From NCBI GenBank assembly GCA_012524025.1, contig JAAYSC010000040.1, forward strand, positions 1-64,000: a stretch of DNA of 64,000 bases. The letters run 5' to 3'. Under the pieces are notes generated by a model. That model had not been told where the DNA came from and did not search any database. It was given only the letters and a program-made list of their open reading frames with translations. The stretch comes from Clostridiales bacterium (GTDB taxonomy: Bacteria > Bacillota > Clostridia > Oscillospirales > Acutalibacteraceae). This document shows, piece after piece, positions 16,827 through 26,463 of the stretch (the stretch's first letter is position 1; the number at the start of each line of letters is the position of its first letter). The position numbers and the translations under genes were made by a program.

Positions 16827-17260
16827 GTTTTCTTGACCTCCCTTACCACAATTTGCCTTTGTTCAAGATTATTGTTTTGAGGGGAAATTTCAACTTTAAT
16901 ATAATTTGGCGGAAGCGCGTTTTCGATATTTTCACTCCACTCTATTATAATAATACCCTCACGCTTTAAATAATCGTAATAGGCGGTTGATTCCAAGTCG
17001 TCAAAGCTCTCAACTCTGTACATATCGAAATGGAAAAGAGAAACAGGGCCTTCATATTCATGCACAAGCGCAAAGGTGGGGCTGTGAACGCAATCCCCCA
17101 ACCCTAAACCGTCAGCCACTCCCCTGACGAAGGTTGTCTTCCCCGCCCCCATAGGACCGAACAAGGCAACAACATCCCCTGCTTTTAGCTTTTTGGCAAG
17201 TTGAAAACCTACCTTTTGTGTCTCATAGGAACTGTTACTTATAATAACTAATGTAAGCAC
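16823..17260 (-). CDS. tsaE: tRNA threonylcarbamoyladenosine ATPase TsaE
   Basis: P-loop ATPase of the t6A complex, 145 residues. Walker A is in LFGPMGAGKTTF (about 34-45), followed by SPTFALVHEY and the FHFDMYR and IIEWSEN motifs of the family. GTG start at 17260. A promoter -10 lies only about 17 bases upstream, so the leader should be about 10 bases. First gene of tsaE-tsaB-rpiB-upp. Confidence 0.94.
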   Translation of the reverse strand: MLTLVIISNSSYETQKVGFQLAKKLKAGDVVALFGPMGAGKTTFVRGVADGLGLGDCVHSPTFALVHEYEGPVSLFHFDMYRVESFDDLESTAYYDYLKREGIIIIEWSENIENALPPNYIKVEISPQNNNLEQRQIVVREVKKT

Positions 17261-17276
17261 CTTCTTTTCCTAAAGA

Positions 17277-17305
17277 ATTATAGCATAAGAAAAAAGCCAT
17301 TAAAA
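17277..17305 (-). promoter_or_regulatory. promoter of tsaE-tsaB-rpiB-upp
   Basis: On the minus strand an extended -10 (TGC TATAAT, hexamer at 17277-17282) stands 17 bases after a weak -35. Transcription should begin about 10 bases before the tsaE start codon. It is divergent from the SEDS gene promoter. Confidence 0.6.
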
Positions 17306-17326
17306 GACTAAGCAAAATCCAAGAGC

Positions 17327-17355
17327 TTGATTTGCCTATTTAAAAGCCTTATAAT
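17327..17355 (+). promoter_or_regulatory. sigma-A promoter of the SEDS gene
   Basis: TTGATT (17327-17332), 17-base spacer, TATAAT (17350-17355). The SEDS reading frame begins 56 bases further on. Confidence 0.7.
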
Positions 17356-17410
17356 TAATCGGCATAGTAGCCTTATAAAGTAGGTTTGCAAAAACGATTG
17401 GGGTTTAATA

Positions 17411-18592
17411 GTGAAAATCTTAAACGACTTTGTTAAAAATATTGATAAATTACTGCTATCACTCTGTTTACTTGCCTCTGCCCTTGGTGTTCTAATGGTT
17501 TACAGTGCCAGTTTAAGTTCTAAGTCGCAAGATCAAGTATTGTCGCGCGATGTTATTATAATGTTGGCGGCAGTCGGCTTGGGTTTGGTTTTATGTTTTA
17601 TCATTTCGGCCCTGGATTATGAGGCAGTGTTAAAATTATGGCCATTTTTTACAGCAATTTGTTTAGCTTTAATGTTTGCGCTTTTTATTTGGGGTGTGGG
17701 CCCCGGTGACAGGCCGGACGCAAAATCTTGGCTTTCTATAGGCGGAATACACTTTCAACCTTCAGAACTGCTTAAAATCGGCTTTATTTTGACCTTTTCC
17801 CTTCATATTGACGCCGTGAAGGGAAAGACCAATGATTTGAAAAACATTGCTTTATTAGCCCTTCACGGGATTTTTCCGGCACTTCTGGTCATAGTCACGG
17901 GTGATTTGGGTTCAGCCTTGGTTTTTGTTGGTATGTTTTTAGGCATGATGTTCTTAGCCGGTGTTAAATTTAAATTTTTTCTTATTGGCGGTGCTTTCGC
18001 TCTTGCCGGCCTTCCGGTGTTATGGCTAAAGTTTTTTTCTCAATTTCAAAAAGACAGGTTCCTTGCGATTTACTACCCACAGGGTTTATCCGAAAGCACT
18101 TATAAAACCATAATATATCAACAGCAACAAAGTGTAAATGCCATTGGTGCGGGCCGCCTGACCGGTAGCGGGCTTTTTAAGGGTGTTTTTACTCAGAACA
18201 ATCTTATACCGGTAGATGAAAGTGATATGATTTTTGCTGTTATAGGTGAAGAATTAGGTTTTATAGGTGCAGTTTTGTTTCTACTTTTATTAGCTTTTAT
18301 TGTTGTTAAAATTTTAAGTATAGCTCACAAAGCCAACACTTACTCGGGCAAGCTTATTAGTTACGGTATGGCGCTTATGCTGGGTGTGCAAACTATTATT
18401 AACATAGGTGTAAGCCTTAAGCTTTTGCCTTGCATCGGTATTACACTCCCCTTTTACAGCGCCGGGGGCTCTGCCAATATTTGCGTTTATATAGGTATAG
18501 GCATTTTATTGAGCATTTATCGTTCAAGTGTAATAACCAAACCTGTAAATTTCAGGCTCAGTCATATCAGCACGCCTTTTTCCGAAGCATAA
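17411..18592 (+). CDS. rodA: SEDS-family peptidoglycan glycosyltransferase (RodA/FtsW/SpoVE)
   Basis: Polytopic membrane enzyme polymerising lipid II, 393 residues with about ten hydrophobic segments. Conserved family blocks: KSWLSIGGIHFQPSELLKI, the loop IPVDESDMIFAVIGEELGFIG with the essential Asp, and GITLPFYSAGGSANI near the end. The Trp-Leu-Ser-Ile-Gly and Phe-Gln-Pro-Ser-Glu-Leu features fit RodA, but FtsW or SpoVE cannot be excluded and no partner transpeptidase gene is adjacent. Starts with GTG after GGGG. Alone on + between two minus-strand groups, with its own promoter at 17327. The 18-base gap to the pcrA end leaves no obvious terminator. Confidence 0.85.
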   Translation: MKILNDFVKNIDKLLLSLCLLASALGVLMVYSASLSSKSQDQVLSRDVIIMLAAVGLGLVLCFIISALDYEAVLKLWPFFTAICLALMFALFIWGVGPGDRPDAKSWLSIGGIHFQPSELLKIGFILTFSLHIDAVKGKTNDLKNIALLALHGIFPALLVIVTGDLGSALVFVGMFLGMMFLAGVKFKFFLIGGAFALAGLPVLWLKFFSQFQKDRFLAIYYPQGLSESTYKTIIYQQQQSVNAIGAGRLTGSGLFKGVFTQNNLIPVDESDMIFAVIGEELGFIGAVLFLLLLAFIVVKILSIAHKANTYSGKLISYGMALMLGVQTIINIGVSLKLLPCIGITLPFYSAGGSANICVYIGIGILLSIYRSSVITKPVNFRLSHISTPFSEA

Positions 18593-18610
18593 AACAAAAA
18601 AATAAATCTT

Positions 18611-20974
18611 TTAAGATGGCACTTTTTGTAAGTTTGCAAAATTTGCCATCAATTTTTTTGTTCCAACCTTATCAAAAGCTACTTCCAAGAGATAGTCGTT
18701 TCCGGCTTTTTCCATACTGATTAAAATGCCGCGCCCGAAAGTCTTGTGCTCTACACAGTCACCGACCTTATAACTTATCTTTACAACTTGTGAATCTTTT
18801 TGAGATTTTGAAAAAGCGCTCTTTGACCTTGCAACAGACGGTGTTCCCCGCCGGTCCAAAAACTCAATTCTGTTAATTCGAGTCTGAGGCTTGGTCAGGT
18901 TTTCAATTAATTCATCAGGAATTTCTTCTACAAAGCGCGATTTTGGGTTGTGAGATGTAGAGCCATACAAAAGTCTTGAATGAGCGTTCGAGATATACAA
19001 TTCTTCCTTTGCGCGTGTTATTGCAACATAGGCCAGACGCCGTTCTTCCTCAACATCTTCAACTTTAAAAGTTGAACGAGCTCCGGGGAAAATACCTTCT
19101 TCCATCCCAATCAAAAACACAGAAGGAAACTCCAGGCCTTTTGCAGAGTGAACAGTCATTAAGGTCACAGCATCTGTGTTGGCATTATAATTGTCAATAT
19201 CTGTTATCAGGGCAACTTCTTCAAGAAAATCATTAAGCTGAGCCCCCTCATTGTCTGCTTCAAAGGTATACAGGGTGGCGGAAAGTTCATTTAAGTTTTC
19301 GACTCTGTCAGAGTAAGAAAGTGGGTCGGCAGCCAAAGAACTAATATAGCTTGTCTTGTCAAGAATTGCTTGTAAAATTTCAGCCAAACTCAAGTTTTCT
19401 GCCTGAAGGCGTAAGTCATTAATTAAATTTGCAAATTGCTTGAGTTTTAAATGAGCTCTGCCCAGAATGGCATATTCATCTGAATTTTCAATTATCTCAA
19501 ATAAACTCAAGCCGGTTTCATCGGACAATTCTTGTATCCTGCTTAAAGTTGTGTTTCCTATCCCTCTTTTAGGCTCATTAATAATACGCCTAAGCCTTGT
19601 GTTATCGGAAGGGTTGTTGATAAGTGTCAAGTAAGCCAAGGCGTCCCTGACCTCCTTGCGTTCATAAAAGCGTAGGCCGCCAATTACTCTGTAAGGTATA
19701 CCGTTTCGCGCAAACGAGCTTTCAATTGTGTTTGACTGTGCGTTAAGCCTGTACAAAACAGCATGTTCACTGAATCTTTTGCCATCTGCTACACTTTTAA
19801 GAATCCACTGTGCTACATGGTTGGCTTCATCCACAGCATCATAGGCAGTGTAAAACTTGATTTTTTCGCCTTGCCCTTTATCGGTCCACAAATTTTTGCC
19901 TTTTCTGTTTTTGTTGTTTGATATAACACTGTTGGCGGCATCAAGTATTGTTTGAGTGGAGCGATAGTTTTTCTCTAACCTGATGGTTTTAGCTTGTTTA
20001 AAATGTTTTTCAAAGTTTAAAATGTTTTCAATAGTGGCCCCCCTGAACTTGTAAATGCTTTGATCATCATCGCCGACAACACATATATTTTCATGTTTTT
20101 GTGCCAGCAAGGATACCAAACGGTATTGTGCAAAGTTGGTGTCTTGATATTCATCGACTAAAATGTATTTAAACCTGTTGTTGTAATAGTCTAAAATATC
20201 AGGATAGCCTTCCAATAACTTAACAGTGTTGAATATTATATCATCGAAATCCATTGCATCAGCAGTTTTCAGATAACTTTGATATTTTTCGTAGGCAAGT
20301 GCTATTTCTTGCATTCTAATGTCCGTGCCTGCATTTTCTTTAAAAAGTTTACAATCTATCAAGTTGTCTTTAGCCCTGCCTATAACTGACAAGATGGTTT
20401 TATGAGGCAAGCGCTTATCACCTATCTTAAGTGCTTTTTGACATTCTTTAATTATCTTACGCGAGTCATCCATGTCATAAATCGTGTAATTTGATGTATA
20501 ACCTAAAAGATCTGCATGTTTCCTTAAAATTCGAGCGCAAGCGGAATGAAAGGTGCTGGCCCAAACTTTTGATGCATCTTCACCTAACATTGCAGCCAAC
20601 CTGTCTTTTAATTCCTGTGCTGCTTTATTTGTAAAAGTTATAGCCAAAATTTCCCAAGGTTTTGCCGGGTTAACACTGATTAAACCGGGATCAAGGGGTA
20701 AAGTTTCTCGCTCCCCTTTGAGGTAGGAGCGTAAGATTTCGACTTCTTCAGAACTCGGCTCATAAGCGAGACGGTCGAATGTCAGGGCTTCGCCGTATTT
20801 TATAAGATGGGCGATTCTGTTGATTATTACAGTCGTTTTACCGCTACCGGCACCCGCAAGCACTAAAAGCGGCCCTTTTGTGCAAAAGACCGCTTCGGCT
20901 TGTGCTTCATTCATTTTTTTAAAATCAGCCTTAATAAGACGATTTCTTAATTTTAAAAACTCTTCTCTGCTCAT
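18611..20974 (-). CDS. pcrA: ATP-dependent DNA helicase PcrA/UvrD
   Basis: Superfamily 1A 3'-5' helicase for repair and removal of recombination intermediates, 787 residues. Motif I is LAGAGSGKTT (about 38-47), motif II VDEYQDTN, motif III GDDDQSIYKFRGA, motif IV LEKNYRST and motif VI VAITRAKEELY. The C-terminal Tudor-like module (about 735-785, GDCVEHKTFGRG) is characteristic of PcrA and binds RNA polymerase. Its ATG overlaps the pfkA stop by one base (TAATG), an unusual pairing of glycolysis and DNA repair in one transcript. Confidence 0.95.
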   Translation of the reverse strand: MSREEFLKLRNRLIKADFKKMNEAQAEAVFCTKGPLLVLAGAGSGKTTVIINRIAHLIKYGEALTFDRLAYEPSSEEVEILRSYLKGERETLPLDPGLISVNPAKPWEILAITFTNKAAQELKDRLAAMLGEDASKVWASTFHSACARILRKHADLLGYTSNYTIYDMDDSRKIIKECQKALKIGDKRLPHKTILSVIGRAKDNLIDCKLFKENAGTDIRMQEIALAYEKYQSYLKTADAMDFDDIIFNTVKLLEGYPDILDYYNNRFKYILVDEYQDTNFAQYRLVSLLAQKHENICVVGDDDQSIYKFRGATIENILNFEKHFKQAKTIRLEKNYRSTQTILDAANSVISNNKNRKGKNLWTDKGQGEKIKFYTAYDAVDEANHVAQWILKSVADGKRFSEHAVLYRLNAQSNTIESSFARNGIPYRVIGGLRFYERKEVRDALAYLTLINNPSDNTRLRRIINEPKRGIGNTTLSRIQELSDETGLSLFEIIENSDEYAILGRAHLKLKQFANLINDLRLQAENLSLAEILQAILDKTSYISSLAADPLSYSDRVENLNELSATLYTFEADNEGAQLNDFLEEVALITDIDNYNANTDAVTLMTVHSAKGLEFPSVFLIGMEEGIFPGARSTFKVEDVEEERRLAYVAITRAKEELYISNAHSRLLYGSTSHNPKSRFVEEIPDELIENLTKPQTRINRIEFLDRRGTPSVARSKSAFSKSQKDSQVVKISYKVGDCVEHKTFGRGILISMEKAGNDYLLEVAFDKVGTKKLMANFANLQKVPS

Positions 20975-21936
20975 TATATCGAAATCTCATGTGCCATATT
21001 GTAAAAAGCTTGGTCGATAGTTTTTTTCATATTTAAAGCTTCATAAATATCGTAGTTTACAATTTCATCTTTTTTTATTGCAACTACTCTGTTGCCCATA
21101 CCTTGCATAAGCAACTTTACTGCACTATAACCCATTTCACTGGCTAAAACCCTATCACGCACCGTGGGCGAGCCACCGCGTTGTACATGGCCTAAAATAC
21201 TGGCCCTTGATTCAATTCCTGTTTTCTCTTCAATATATTCGGCAAGAGCTTCAACTCCGCCAACACCTTCGGCTATCATGATTATAAAATGTTTTTTACC
21301 TTTTTCACGGCTGTTTTCAATATGACTGATAATATGTTCTTTTACATGAACTTTAATTTCCGGAACCACAATGGCCGTTGCACCGACAGCTATACCGGCG
21401 TTTAAAGTTAAGAAACCTGCATCACGCCCCATTACTTCCACAACTGTGCACCTGTCGTGTGATTTTGCTGTGTCACTTATTTTGTCAACCATGTCCATAA
21501 CAGTGTTCAGGCAGGTGTCGTAACCAATAGTATAATCACTGCAAGCTATATCGTTGTCGATGGTGGCAGGTACCCCAACACAGGGCAAACCCCTTTCAGA
21601 GAGAGCACTCGCACCCCTAAAAGAACCGTCCCCGCCTATAACAACTAAACCTTCAATGCCGTTTTTTCTGCAAGTCTCAATGGCTTTTTGCATGCCGTCT
21701 TCACTTTGAAACTCCTTGCAACGAGCCGAACCAAGCGCGGTTCCACCTTTGTATAAAATATCTGAAACACTGTTTACATCAGCTTGTTCAAGTTGGCCCG
21801 AGATCAATCCGGCATAGCCGCGTTTTATCGCAAAAACTTTTATATTGTTGGCACAGCAGGTCCTGACAACTGCCCTAACAGCAGCATTCATACCCGGGGC
21901 ATCGCCACCGCTTGTTAAAACACCGATAGTTTTCAT
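20974..21936 (-). CDS. pfkA: ATP-dependent 6-phosphofructokinase
   Basis: Glycolytic enzyme, 320 residues. GVLTSGGDAPGMNAAVRAV binds ATP, VIGGDGSFRGA and the catalytic PATIDNDI are intact, and EVMGRDAG and ILGHVQRGGSP form the sugar-phosphate site. The GGDGS pattern points to ATP rather than pyrophosphate as donor. AGGAGG precedes the ATG. A strong promoter lies at 21971-21999. pcrA follows in the same transcript. Confidence 0.96.
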   Translation of the reverse strand: MKTIGVLTSGGDAPGMNAAVRAVVRTCCANNIKVFAIKRGYAGLISGQLEQADVNSVSDILYKGGTALGSARCKEFQSEDGMQKAIETCRKNGIEGLVVIGGDGSFRGASALSERGLPCVGVPATIDNDIACSDYTIGYDTCLNTVMDMVDKISDTAKSHDRCTVVEVMGRDAGFLTLNAGIAVGATAIVVPEIKVHVKEHIISHIENSREKGKKHFIIMIAEGVGGVEALAEYIEEKTGIESRASILGHVQRGGSPTVRDRVLASEMGYSAVKLLMQGMGNRVVAIKKDEIVNYDIYEALNMKKTIDQAFYNMAHEISI

Positions 21937-21970
21937 AATATCCTCCTAAAATGTAAAAATAGTCTCAACG

Positions 21971-21999
21971 AATATAAGCTCTAACATAATAAAAGTCAA
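21971..21999 (-). promoter_or_regulatory. sigma-A promoter of pfkA-pcrA
   Basis: On the minus strand TTGACT (21994-21999), exactly 17 bases, then TATATT (21971-21976). It lies in the gap between dnaE and pfkA and gives pfkA-pcrA its own transcript. Confidence 0.75.
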
Positions 22000-22016
22000 A
22001 CTTGTAAAAAGTCTTT

Positions 22017-25000
22017 TTATTTTACCACTACATTTTCTTCGCCTACAATTCTGCGCAGTTCGGCCAGCATTGTAGGATTAATTTGTGTTGAATTTTTTAA
22101 AGCTTGTTTTTGATATTTTTTTGTGCTTTGGAAAAAATAAACAACAGCAGTTTGCCCGGGAAACAAGGAAAGAACCCTTTCGGCTTTTTCAATTTCAGGA
22201 GCTTCTTCTTGATCAAACCTCAAATACAAAGTTTTTGCTTTTTTGGGGCTCTTGTTTTTTCCATTATACTCTTTTTCGGGCTCTCGCATACCCGTGGTGA
22301 GGTGGCTACGGTCCTCGACTGTGTTTATAAAGTCTTCATCACTTATAATTTCAGCAATTACTTTTGGCTCCTCATCTTCTCGCATGCTTAAACGGCCACT
22401 AACCTGAACTATTTGCCCTTCGTTAAGTTTAAGTGAATTCTCTTCATAAGTTCTTGGGAAAACAATTAGCTCAATAGATCCAAATAAATCTTCAAACACA
22501 ACAAATGCCATGGTTGAATTTGAGCGTGTCGTTTTTTTCTTTACATTTGATATTATACCCAACAAACGAACTTTAGAACCATCATTATAATCAGAAAGTT
22601 CGTCCTCTTGCGCACCTAACAAATCATCTATTCTGGCAAAGCGATGCCCGGTGTAAAACTTTTCAAATTTACTCATTGGGTGGCCGGAAATATAAATGCC
22701 GGTAGTTTCTTTTTCAAGAGCCAACTTTTCTTCTAAAGGCATTTCGGGTACAGTCGGCATTTCAGGTTCTGCACTGCTTCCGTCCGGTCCCACATCAAAA
22801 AAGCCTATTTGGCCGCTGATACTTCTTTTCTTTTCATCGTTAACCCATGCAATTATGTTTGGCAAGGCTTGCAGCATCTGTCGCCTATTACCGCACAAGC
22901 CATCCATGGCACCGCTCTTAATCAAATTTTCTAAAGCTTTACGATTAAGATCTTTTCCGTTAACTCGCTTATAAAATGAATAAAGTGACTCGTAAGCGCC
23001 ATCTGATTCGCGCTGTGATATAATTTCGCTAATCGCGTTTTTGCCAAGACTTTTAATTGCTAAAAGCCCGAATAAGATTTCATCGTTTACCACGGTGAAA
23101 TTTTCAAAGCTTTTATTGACATCAGGCCCCTGTACTTTAATTTTTAACCTACTGCACTCTGCAATATAGCGTGTTACTTTACCGTTATTACTGCTGTCAT
23201 TAATTACACTGCTTAAAAGTGCGGCCATGTATTCACGCGGGTAAAACACTTTGAGCCAAGCGGTTTGATAAGAAAGCAAGGCATAGGCAGTTGCATGTGC
23301 TTTATTGAAAGCATAGGATGAAAACGAAATTAGCTGGTCAAATAGTTCACTGGCATCTTCTTCTTTAACACCCCGAGCGACAGCTCCTTCACAAGTTTTT
23401 GTTTTTGAACCGGTAACCATACCGCTTATGAACCTACTTTTTTCCTCCAACATTACTTTGTGATCTTTTTTGCTCATGGCTTTCCTAACAATATCAGCCT
23501 GGCCGTAAGAATATCCTGCTATTTCACGAAAGATTTGCAGTACCTGTTCTTGATAAACAACACAACCATTGGTAATGTCAAGAATTGATTTAAGCTTGGG
23601 AATTTTATATTTTATTAATTCCGGATTATGTCTGTTTTGTATAAAGTTTCCAATTGAATCCATAGGCCCCGGCCTAAAAAGGGAAATTACAGCGATCAAG
23701 TCTTCAAGACTTTCGGGTTCAAGGCCGGTTAAAACTCGCTTCATGCCGGCCGACTCAAACTGGAAGACACCTTCAGATTGCCCCAAGGAAAGCATTTTAT
23801 ATACTTCTTCCTCATTGAGGGAAATATTTTCAATATTAAAATCGGGAACTCTTTCCTTAACAGCTTTTTGAGCGTTATGAATTACAGTCAGGGTCCTCAA
23901 GCCCAAAAAGTCCATTTTAAGTAAACCCAGTTTTTCTATGGTTTCCATGGGAAATTGAGTTACTATAGTCTCATCATTTTTTGCCAGAGGAAGATAATTG
24001 TTGATTGGCTCGCGCGTAATGACCACCCCGGCAGCATGCGTGGAAGCGTGCCTTACCATTCCTTCGACTTTTTGTGCCATGTCTATAAACTCTTTATTAG
24101 CTTCAGAAGCTGCATATTCGGCTCGAAGTTCAGCTGACTTTTCAAGGGCAGATGAAATAGTGATGCCAAGTTCATCCGGGATTAATTTTGCGACTTTGTC
24201 AACAGTGTCATAGGGCACTCCCAGGGCACGGCCGACATCACGAATGGCAGCTTTGGCAGCTAATGTGCCAAAGGTCACAATCTGGGCTACATGGTCAACA
24301 CCATATTTTTCTTTAACATAATCTATAACTTCATCACGACGAACATAGCAAAAGTCAATGTCAAAATCAGGCATGCTGATTCTTTCCGGGTTGAGAAATC
24401 TTTCAAATAAAAGTTGGTATTTAATCGGATCAACACCGGTTATGCCGATACAATAAGCCGCCATGCTCCCGGCACCGGAGCCACGCCCGGGGCCCACGGG
24501 AATATCTTTACTTCTTGCGTACTCGATAAAGTCGTGCACAATTAAGAAATAGTCAATGTAGCCCATTTTTTCAATGGTGGTGATTTCATAATTTAGGCGT
24601 TCAATGTATTCGGGTCCGGGGTTATCACCATAGCGCTGACTAAAGCCTTCCCGGCAGAGCTTTTTAAAATATTCGATGTTGTCGCTGCCATCGGGAGTTT
24701 CAAATTGCGGCAGTATTGTGTCTTTAAATTCAAAGCTTACATTACATTGTTCTGCTATTAAAGCGGTATTATCGACAGCTTGAGGGTAGTTTGAAAAAAG
24801 ATCCCTCATTTCTTCTTCGGACTTTAAGTAAAATTCGTCGGTATCAAAAGAAAAATCGGTTTCATCCCCTACTTGTTTATTGGTTTGAATACCTATTAAA
24901 ACTTCTTGAATCTTTGAATCTTCTTTTTTTACATAATGGACATCGTTGGTTGCAACCAAGGGGATGCCGGTTTCCTGTGACAAACGCCCCAACAAAGGGT

Positions 25001-25556
25001 TGATTTTAAGTTGTTCATCCAAACCGTGGTCTTGAATTTCTATATAAAAATTACCCTGACCAAAAACTTCTTGGTACCATAAAGCAGTCTCTTTGGCTAA
25101 TTCATAGTCCCCCTTTAAAAGAGCTTGAGGGATTTCACCGGCTAAACAGGCAGACAAAGCAATTATTCCTTGATTGTATTTTTCTAATAGTTCCTTGTCA
25201 ACACGAGGCTTGTAATAGAAGCCGGAAAGCCAAGCTTGAGAAACCATTGCACTTAAATTTTTATAGCCTGTGTTATTTTTGCACAACAAAATAAGGTGAT
25301 TTTGCCTACTGTCAAACTCCTTAACCTTATCAAGGCGAGATCGTGGTGCGACATAAACTTCGCAGCCTATTATGGGCTTGACACCTTTTTTCTTTGCGTA
25401 GTTATAAAAATCTAAAACACCATACATTGCTCCGTGGTCGGTAATAGCCAATGCAGATTGACCAAGTTCTTGTGCCATATCAACAACTTGTTCAATCCTA
25501 CAAGCTCCATCCAGTAGACTGTATTCGGTGTGCAAATGCAAATGAGTAAATGCCAT
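22017..25556 (-). CDS. dnaE: DNA polymerase III alpha subunit DnaE
   Basis: Replicative-type C-family polymerase, 1,179 residues. N-terminal PHP domain starts FTHLHLHTEYSLLDGA. The palm has GPGRGSGAGS and the catalytic PDFDIDF (396-402). Helix-hairpin-helix and OB-fold (LLGIISNVKKKTTR, IVFPRTYEE) lie in the last third. Length and layout are those of DnaE rather than PolC, with no inserted exonuclease. In Bacillota this enzyme usually works with PolC on lagging-strand initiation. Starts 1 base after whiA ends; GGAG precedes the ATG. Confidence 0.96.
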   Translation of the reverse strand: MAFTHLHLHTEYSLLDGACRIEQVVDMAQELGQSALAITDHGAMYGVLDFYNYAKKKGVKPIIGCEVYVAPRSRLDKVKEFDSRQNHLILLCKNNTGYKNLSAMVSQAWLSGFYYKPRVDKELLEKYNQGIIALSACLAGEIPQALLKGDYELAKETALWYQEVFGQGNFYIEIQDHGLDEQLKINPLLGRLSQETGIPLVATNDVHYVKKEDSKIQEVLIGIQTNKQVGDETDFSFDTDEFYLKSEEEMRDLFSNYPQAVDNTALIAEQCNVSFEFKDTILPQFETPDGSDNIEYFKKLCREGFSQRYGDNPGPEYIERLNYEITTIEKMGYIDYFLIVHDFIEYARSKDIPVGPGRGSGAGSMAAYCIGITGVDPIKYQLLFERFLNPERISMPDFDIDFCYVRRDEVIDYVKEKYGVDHVAQIVTFGTLAAKAAIRDVGRALGVPYDTVDKVAKLIPDELGITISSALEKSAELRAEYAASEANKEFIDMAQKVEGMVRHASTHAAGVVITREPINNYLPLAKNDETIVTQFPMETIEKLGLLKMDFLGLRTLTVIHNAQKAVKERVPDFNIENISLNEEEVYKMLSLGQSEGVFQFESAGMKRVLTGLEPESLEDLIAVISLFRPGPMDSIGNFIQNRHNPELIKYKIPKLKSILDITNGCVVYQEQVLQIFREIAGYSYGQADIVRKAMSKKDHKVMLEEKSRFISGMVTGSKTKTCEGAVARGVKEEDASELFDQLISFSSYAFNKAHATAYALLSYQTAWLKVFYPREYMAALLSSVINDSSNNGKVTRYIAECSRLKIKVQGPDVNKSFENFTVVNDEILFGLLAIKSLGKNAISEIISQRESDGAYESLYSFYKRVNGKDLNRKALENLIKSGAMDGLCGNRRQMLQALPNIIAWVNDEKKRSISGQIGFFDVGPDGSSAEPEMPTVPEMPLEEKLALEKETTGIYISGHPMSKFEKFYTGHRFARIDDLLGAQEDELSDYNDGSKVRLLGIISNVKKKTTRSNSTMAFVVFEDLFGSIELIVFPRTYEENSLKLNEGQIVQVSGRLSMREDEEPKVIAEIISDEDFINTVEDRSHLTTGMREPEKEYNGKNKSPKKAKTLYLRFDQEEAPEIEKAERVLSLFPGQTAVVYFFQSTKKYQKQALKNSTQINPTMLAELRRIVGEENVVVK

Positions 25557-25557
25557 A

Positions 25558-26463
25558 TTAAGTCTCCAAATCTTTAGCCAATTTAATTAGAGTCTTAAAC
25601 CTGTGGTTTAGGCCCGAGCGTGAAATTGGTTTTTCCAAAAGCTTACCCAAGTCACTCAAACTTAACTCGGGGTTGCTTAATCTTAAATTAGCCACTTCTT
25701 TTAAATGTTTAGGCAAATCATCAAATTTATCATGGGCCAGGATTAAATCGATTGCATGTATTTGTTCACCTGCTGCCTTAACAATGCGGTCAAGATTAGC
25801 CATGTCACAATTTGTTCTGCGATTAACCCTGTTTCTTAAATCGCGTTCTGCCTTAATGCCCATAAACTCCAAAGCAGCCTTGTCGGACCCCATAAAAGCT
25901 AAAAGATATTCAATCAAACCGCTGTCTTTTAGATACAAAATATTATTGCCCTTGCGCAATACATACTTAGTGGGAAAACCGACTTCGGTTAAAATTAAAG
26001 CCAAATCGTCTGACAGCTTTTTATAAGCTACAACAAATTCCAAATGGTAACTTTTATAGGGCGAACTTATAGTGCCGCAAGCCAAAAAAGCACCACGCAA
26101 AAAAGCAGAAAAACAACACTCATCACTTAAATTTGCTCGATTAACTCTCAAATGCAAACCTTCTGCGTCATGCCCAAAATGCTTTAGAAGCTTTTCGCGT
26201 TCGGCTTGTGTTTCCAATGAGACAAAAAAGTTGTTACTCTTGGTAGACTTATAGGTTAAATCGGGTGAAGCAACAAGGGCAACGCTTTTGGTGTATAGGC
26301 TTACAAGCTCTTCAATTTCACTCATAAACGAAACATCACGGGACGAGAAAGCCCTGCCGAAAAGCACAAGACCGTAAGATTGTGCTTTTTGGCAGCAGTT
26401 AGACATTAGAGAAAACTTTGCTAATTCACTTTTTAAATTCGTTGAAAAAGATATATTCGACAT
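25558..26463 (-). CDS. whiA: DNA-binding protein WhiA
   Basis: Regulator with a LAGLIDADG-homing-endonuclease-like N-terminal domain and a C-terminal helix-turn-helix, 301 residues. Family signatures: CCFSAFLRGAFLACGTISSP, RNRVNRRTNCDMANLDR and the end LLEKPISRSGLNHRFKTL. It influences cell division and chromosome segregation in B. subtilis and sporulation in Streptomyces. The ATG overlaps the rapZ stop (TAATG). The common intervening gene yvcK (CofD-like) is absent here. Confidence 0.95.
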   Translation of the reverse strand: MSNISFSTNLKSELAKFSLMSNCCQKAQSYGLVLFGRAFSSRDVSFMSEIEELVSLYTKSVALVASPDLTYKSTKSNNFFVSLETQAEREKLLKHFGHDAEGLHLRVNRANLSDECCFSAFLRGAFLACGTISSPYKSYHLEFVVAYKKLSDDLALILTEVGFPTKYVLRKGNNILYLKDSGLIEYLLAFMGSDKAALEFMGIKAERDLRNRVNRRTNCDMANLDRIVKAAGEQIHAIDLILAHDKFDDLPKHLKEVANLRLSNPELSLSDLGKLLEKPISRSGLNHRFKTLIKLAKDLET

